From NCBI GenBank assembly GCA_036971615.1, contig JAYKKR010000001.1, positions 1,612,001 to 1,676,000 on the forward strand: DNA of 64,000 bases. Reading direction: 5' to 3'. Shown piece by piece: positions 59,842 to 64,000 of this stretch. The translations under genes were made by a program, and so were the position numbers. Position 1 is the first letter of the stretch, and every line of letters starts with the position of its first letter. The notes under the pieces were generated by a model. It ran no database searches, had not been told where the DNA came from, and saw only the letters and a program-made list of their open reading frames with translations. The stretch comes from Amyloporia xantha. Lineage: Eukaryota > Basidiomycota > Agaricomycetes > Polyporales > Adustoporiaceae.

Positions 59842-61146
59842 AGTAACACCAGGTAACGGCCGCTAAGAGAATGTGAAGGTTAAAGGAAAGGACTGGCTAT
59901 TCGAGGTCCAGAGACACCAAGAATGCCAAAGGAGCGACTGTATGTTCAGCGGAGGGAGGAGGGAAGGGGTATCAGTGTTGCCAGCGACACTGCTGTCGGG
60001 AGCTGAGTTCGTTCACAACGACCCATGCGTTCAATCTCACCGGCCAAATGCGGCAAGTGCGCTATTGAACATCCCAATAAGCGCCCACCAAGAACAAAGG
60101 GAGCAACCCCGAGAGGATCGGCGTGGGGGGCTGCTCGATCAGGGGGGCCATCCACTCATTTCATAATCAGCACGGTAAACACTGTCTCCCCCGCCGCTAT
60201 TGAACAGATCTTCAAAGCATGTCGTATAGCACATCTTACATGGGACATGTGCACGGCCTTTCTGCATAACGGGCATATTCATTTATAGGCAAATCACCAA
60301 GGTGTACATGAGGCGCATACAAATGGTTGGCATGTCTCCTACTATATAGGTGGACCGCCCCCGGAACACACATGCACGGGATTCGCGGCGGCTGTCAGTC
60401 TCCACTCGAAATTTGACGACGCTCACCGCATGGTCTTGCCATCTTGAAGAGAAGCCTTCTCGGTTGAGAACTGACAGTCGCTCGCTCTGATACTCGGTCG
60501 ATATATGCGACGTGATCGACAAGACTGCTTCAGGTAAAACCTGTACGGCGATTCACTTGACAAATCAGTATCGCATTGGATCCCCCACCAGCATTCGTGA
60601 CTTCGCGTCTTCTTGCGCTCAAGCTTACGCTACCAGAAGACTGCGAACGTGCTCAGAGCAGAGGAAGGCTTTCTTCGGACGCCGGTAATTATTCGGCCAC
60701 GGTGATAATCGCGCCGATAAACGCTCTGTAGGCAGGATCATGTCAGCCAACAGCGGTATTCGTATTATTGTATGGCTTCTGGCGTCAAGACCACCGCAGT
60801 TGTGTGATGATTCAGTGTATGTGCATCCGCACAGCCGCCGTCCGCAGACTCCCGGAACGCCCTCGGAGGTTCTCGAGTGGATGGATGGGGACGGGGCTGA
60901 CGACAAGGATAGACCTCGGATTGTGAAAGACCTGCCAGTTGGTAGACGGCCAGATGCACTGCACGAAATCCAAAATTACCCACGCCGGGTATATGGTCAG
61001 AATCCACAGATTCAGACCAGATCCTGCGTGGGTCCCCGCCAAATTCCACCCAAACCGGAATTCACCCCGAATGACTGCAATACTCGCACCTTACAGGGAG
61101 GTTACACCCCAGATTCCAGCCGAATTCCTCTTGCCCGGTAGTTCGG
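59842..61146. other. Gene-poor region upstream of the chitin synthase
   Basis: About 1.3 kb. Several open frames of 70-130 codons overlap on both strands (for example 60740-61141, +), but none shows motifs or coherent splicing. The portion near 59842 is the chitin synthase promoter and leader. Nothing else is supported. Confidence 0.45.
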
Positions 61147-61151
61147 TATAA

Positions 61152-61948
61152 CCCAGGCTCCTTCCCGCCGTCTTCGGGAGGTGGGGGCCCATCCTAAAGC
61201 AACACTCTGTGCTATATTCTAGGTACTGGAGTCACGTGTATAGTCATGTGAAAATCACGTGAATATTCAAACTCCACAATCTTAATCCCCCTCACCTCCC
61301 TACGACGGCTGGCACAAAACATTTGTAAACAAACGGCCTCGGTCAAGGATCGCCTCGATTTGGAAGGCTCTTTCGCCGGCGAAAACTAAATCTCGCGCGC
61401 GCACGAGTGCACAGAGTCTGTATTCGAACACTTTGCAAGCCTGTGTCTCTATAAAATTTTTGAGTAATATGCTTAGAGCATGAGGAATATAAATAAGATA
61501 CAAAATAAAGAGATTTTTCCCTTTGTGATTCACAAATGGGCCCTCTAGGAGGAAGTTGGCATGAATCACCCTCACCAATGCTCTGTTCTGCTCATTAGTA
61601 ACTATTTTCTGGGTACAGATAAACTTTCTTTGTATAAAACATATTTTCCCAGTAAATTTGAAGTAAACTGTCAAGTACAACACGTCCTGTACTCTACTCA
61701 GTACGACCCGCCACCGCGCGCCACCAAGAATCCCGGCAACCGTGCTTTCCAAATCGAGGTGATCCTTGACCGAGGCCGTTTGTTTACAAATGTTTTGTGC
61801 CAGCCGTCGTAGGGAGGTGAGGGGGATTAAGATTGTGGAGTTTGAATTTGTTTCGGATGGTTCCGATGTGTGGCTGGTATGTTTTCCGTATGTCATAAAT
61901 CTTTCGAATGGGCCCCCACCTCCCGAAGACGGCGGGAAGGAGCCTGGG
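61152..61948. mobile_element. 797-bp non-autonomous foldback DNA element
   Basis: Perfect 41-bp terminal inverted repeats (61152-61192 and 61908-61948, outer end CCCAGGCTCC). A second, inner pair of 104-bp inverted repeats with about two mismatches follows (61265-61368 and 61744-61847). The arms are separated by unrelated 72- and 60-bp pieces, and the centre is a 375-bp AT-rich core. A direct TATAA flanks both ends (61147-61151 and 61949-61953), consistent with a 5-bp target duplication (or TA plus chance). No transposase is encoded. The 198-codon open frame across it is an artefact of the symmetry. Superfamily not recognised. Confidence 0.75.
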
Positions 61949-61953
61949 TATAA

Positions 61954-62359
61954 CCCTTCTCATAGTCCGTGGTAATTCAAATTATGTAATTGCAATGGTA
62001 TATGAAATCACCTATATTGGCTGGCCAGTAGATGCTCTGCCAGTGCGACATGCAGATCCCCTCGCAATTTAGAAAAAAAAGGCTACCTGGCATTGACATT
62101 GAAAAAAAGTGATGATAGACAATGTATACATAAGCTAGAGCCTGCCGAAGTATCCTAGAGCACCAGAATCCCCCCAACATTGCGCGCACCAAATGCTACA
62201 GTTGAGGCAAGACGAGTGCTCACGAGGCGATGACAAAAAGCCGACTTGAAGTTCTCTGAGCAGAGAATGCAGTGTTAATGGATGAGCTCAGAGAGGCAGT
62301 GGAACAGATGAAATACCGTAAATTATTCTGAGACTCGAGGTCGACGAAGATGCGACAAT
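61954..62359. other. AT-rich intergenic region
   Basis: About 400 bp between the foldback element and the gene fragment at 62360; no supported feature. Confidence 0.4.
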
Positions 62360-62794
62360 TCAAATTGGCAAGGAAACGTTAATGAAAGGCATGGTGCCGA
62401 CATCATGTTCTAATTCTTGCTGCGCAACGTCAATCCACTTCTCCACAGATTCAATTCCTGTTTGTTCGATGTTTTAGCAGATAGTACTACATGTGGTCAT
62501 GTTGAACTTACCTGATGGAACCAGTGTATCTTGGATGTGACGGGTCTTCGAAACGAAGTCACTAGAAGGGTGACTTGCTTGTTGTGCTTCGGCGTGAATC
62601 GTGGCTTCAAGCTGAGTCGGAGCTGTCAGTTGTGCAGCATTGCGCTGAGTGTTCTTCCTCTTGTGCCTCGCCGCGGTTTGAGCTGTTCGACGCCCTGTAG
62701 CCCAACGCGCTCTGATAAAATCTGTATCACACGCATATATGCTCCTTTTGTCACCAAGGTGTCTTAGAAGCGAAAAATGTGAGCTGTTGCACGG
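62360..62794 (-). pseudogene. Unrecognised two-exon gene fragment
   Basis: Two open segments on the minus strand, 62794-62512 and 62457-62360, join across a consensus intron (GTAAGT...CAG) in frame. They give about 125 residues ending in a stop. The first part contains LLRHLGDKRSIYACDTDF and an Arg/Lys/Gln-rich helix (TAARHKRKNTQRNAAQL). The second reads IESVEKWIDVAQQELEHDVG. No ATG opens the first segment and it begins right after a stop, so the 5' part is missing or in a further exon. The composition is reminiscent of domains carried by basidiomycete KDZ-type transposable elements, but that is a weak guess. Confidence 0.35.
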
Positions 62795-62936
62795 CTAATT
62801 TTCATAGAACACTACCTTCAAGTTACTGTTGTTTGGAGACTTTGGGGGCATGTAGTGAGCTACTAGTGAACTCAGAAAAAAACAGATAATTCGCCGTAGA
62901 ACCCCTGAGTGTTCAGTTCAAGCTGGTGCGCAGGAG

Positions 62937-63521
62937 TCCCAAATGACCTGTCATTTGGTTATCAATTGATGTACGGTGAGTGTGCTTATGTAAGGGCTCC
63001 ACCCTCGTTGGAATCGAAACGTTTACATCAGCAAAATCAAACATTTGTATTGTTTACCTTTTTCTCCTTATTTGGACTTGATGTCTTGTGTAAGGAAAAT
63101 AAGACAATCTATAATGCGAGCGGGTCTTGCCCCAATGCGATCGACACTCTTTCTGAGTCCTTTGATGCCTTAGTTTCCTTTTCTGGTAAAATAAGACGCA
63201 ACAAGACAAAAAAGGAAAATAATAAAACACGTTGATTTTGCTGATGTAAGCGGTCACGTTCTTGTTTGTTTCCAGGTGATGTTTCTCACTTTGACTTTGC
63301 GCTTTTGCTCCTAGGAGTCCACGCATTCGAAGGGGGCCTACTTATTCTGCTGTCCATGTCTGTGCCAATTTTTGAATATGTTTTGTAAGCTGTTGGAAGC
63401 GGTAGACATATCTTTTGACTGCATCACGTGGTGTATGGAAACCACTCACGTGTACTTCACGTGAATGGTGCTCGCATTCGGTTGCCACGTGGTGCTATAT
63501 GATTTTATCTCAAGTAGGAAC
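62937..63521 (+). repeat. Interspersed repeat, copy B, interrupted by a MITE
   Basis: Second copy of the repeat at 36466-36826, in the opposite orientation. Outside the inserted 221-bp element the two copies differ at only about ten positions over some 361 bp, so the duplication or transposition is recent. The four CACGTG hexamers are all kept (63425, 63447, 63458, 63486). The 20-bp interrupted palindrome CCAAATGACCTGTCATTTGG lies at 62939-62958. Confidence 0.85.
63026..63246. mobile_element. 221-bp MITE with 15-bp terminal inverted repeats and TA target duplication
   Basis: Begins CATCAGCAAAATCAA (63026-63040) and ends with its exact reverse complement (63232-63246). TA flanks both sides (63024-63025 and 63247-63248). 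Copy A of the host repeat has a single TA at this point, so it preserves the empty site and proves insertion. TA duplication and short terminal repeats fit a Tc1/mariner-type non-autonomous element. The interior is A/T-rich and non-coding. Confidence 0.85.
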
Positions 63522-64000
63522 CAATCTGCTTTGTCTCCGTTTGGTCTTATCACGTCTGTGAGGTAGCGTGCGCAGACGTTCGGCGGCTACTGCCCACCGA
63601 ACGTCTCAAACAAATTTTATTTTCGTCATTTTCTGTACGGACCCGGTAACAGTGTAACATGGTTTTTTCGAGAGTGGGGAGGCGAAGAAACAGAGTCGAG
63701 AGAAAGGAGGAGAGAGTCGAGCGCAAGGGCCAGGAGTGAGAGTCGAGAGAAGGGGAATAAGAGGAACGTAGAGAGGGAAGATGGGAAAGTAAGAAAATGT
63801 GTCGGCATCCGTGATGTCGATCTTTTGATGCGATGCGTGGCGTCGGCGCCCGTGTCGCGGAGGTGTACACCACCTGTTTTGAGGAAGGACGTTCACCGCC
63901 CGTTTTGCACGCTGAACATCAGCGCGTTCAGTACCACCGGATGCTTGCGTATGTACGCCTGCCAGGCGTCAGACGACCAACGTCCGGCGGCTTGTATCAG
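63522..64000. other. Right edge: purine-rich tract, no gene
   Basis: From about 63660 to 63790 the plus strand is strongly purine-rich with recurrent GAGTCGAG words (63693, 63714, 63740). The flanking sequence to the window edge shows no supported coding frame. A gene running off the edge cannot be excluded. Confidence 0.35.

Noticed and set aside
60740..61141. 133-codon open frame (+)
   Set aside because: No known motif, opposite frames of similar length, and it runs up to the boundary of the foldback element; no support as a gene.
61300..61896. 198-codon open frame (-)
   Set aside because: It runs from one arm of the foldback element through the AT-rich core into the other arm; the ends are mirror images, so it is a by-product of the inverted repeat.
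63660..63790. Possible tandem repeat or CRISPR-like array (GAGTCGAG words)
   Set aside because: Words are irregularly spaced in a purine-rich tract; no repeat-spacer structure, and the genome is eukaryotic.

Overview
The window reads as nuclear DNA of a filamentous basidiomycete, most likely an agaricomycete and perhaps a polypore (inference from protein flavour, not tested). The genes are packed on both strands. Almost all are split by many 45-70 nt GT-AG introns. The content is fungal: a PacC/Rim101 pH regulator, a Zn2Cys6 protein, Wss1, the Bot1p-type mitoribosomal protein mS45, NTE1 and a chitin synthase. Exon models were built by hand from phase, splice consensus and remembered family motifs. 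In every multi-exon model except two the exon lengths sum to an intact frame.

Layout. 0-2.4 kb: long promoter region ending in a cluster of PacC sites. 2.4-5.2 kb: pacC/RIM101 (+). 6.7-7.3 kb: small heat-shock protein (+). 7.7-9.2 kb: conserved fungal nuclear-type protein (+). 9.5-10.3 kb: myosin regulatory light chain (-). 10.3-11.7 kb: no convincing gene. 11.7-14.8 kb: FCP1 CTD phosphatase (+). 15.1-16.0 kb: BSP-family metalloprotease (-). 16.3-18.0 kb: divergent bHLH (-) and Zn2Cys6 (+) regulators. 18.25 kb: intron-containing tRNA-Leu(AAG) (-). 18.5-25.1 kb: divergent RAD5 (-) and CCT7 (+). 25.5-30.9 kb: tandem pair of MFS transporters (+). 31.4-34.5 kb: divergent mS45 (-) and an eEF2-lysine-methyltransferase-like gene (+). 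34.6-35.9 kb: WSS1 (-). 36.3-37.0 kb: repeat-rich gap. 37.4-39.7 kb: SAM-dependent methyltransferase (-). 40.4-42.2 kb: divergent SF3B5 (-) and LRP1/C1D (+). 42.5-45.6 kb: F-box/LRR protein (-). 46.2-46.5 kb: 67-aa HMG-like protein (-). 47.2-50.0 kb: VPS33 (-). 50.2-55.7 kb: NTE1 (-). 56.0-59.8 kb: chitin synthase (-). 59.8-64 kb: gene-poor and repeat-rich, with a 797-bp foldback element, a second copy of the 36.5-kb repeat carrying a nested 221-bp MITE, and a gene fragment.

The genes are mostly housekeeping: DNA repair (RAD5, WSS1), transcription and splicing (FCP1, SF3B5, LRP1), protein folding (HSP20, CCT7), translation (mS45, eEF2 methyltransferase), vacuole and lipid homeostasis (VPS33, NTE1), and wall and cytokinesis (chitin synthase, myosin light chain). 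There is no secondary-metabolite cluster.

The most unusual signals are five PacC sites in 63 bp upstream of pacC itself; a candidate box C/D snoRNA with a 13-nt match to 18S rRNA inside an mS45 intron; coding microexons of 6, 7 and 12 nt, the 7-nt one conserved in both tandem transporters; first coding exons that consist only of ATG (CCT7, SF3B5); one-base frame breaks in NTE1 and the chitin synthase; and a TA-flanked MITE whose empty site is preserved in the sister repeat.
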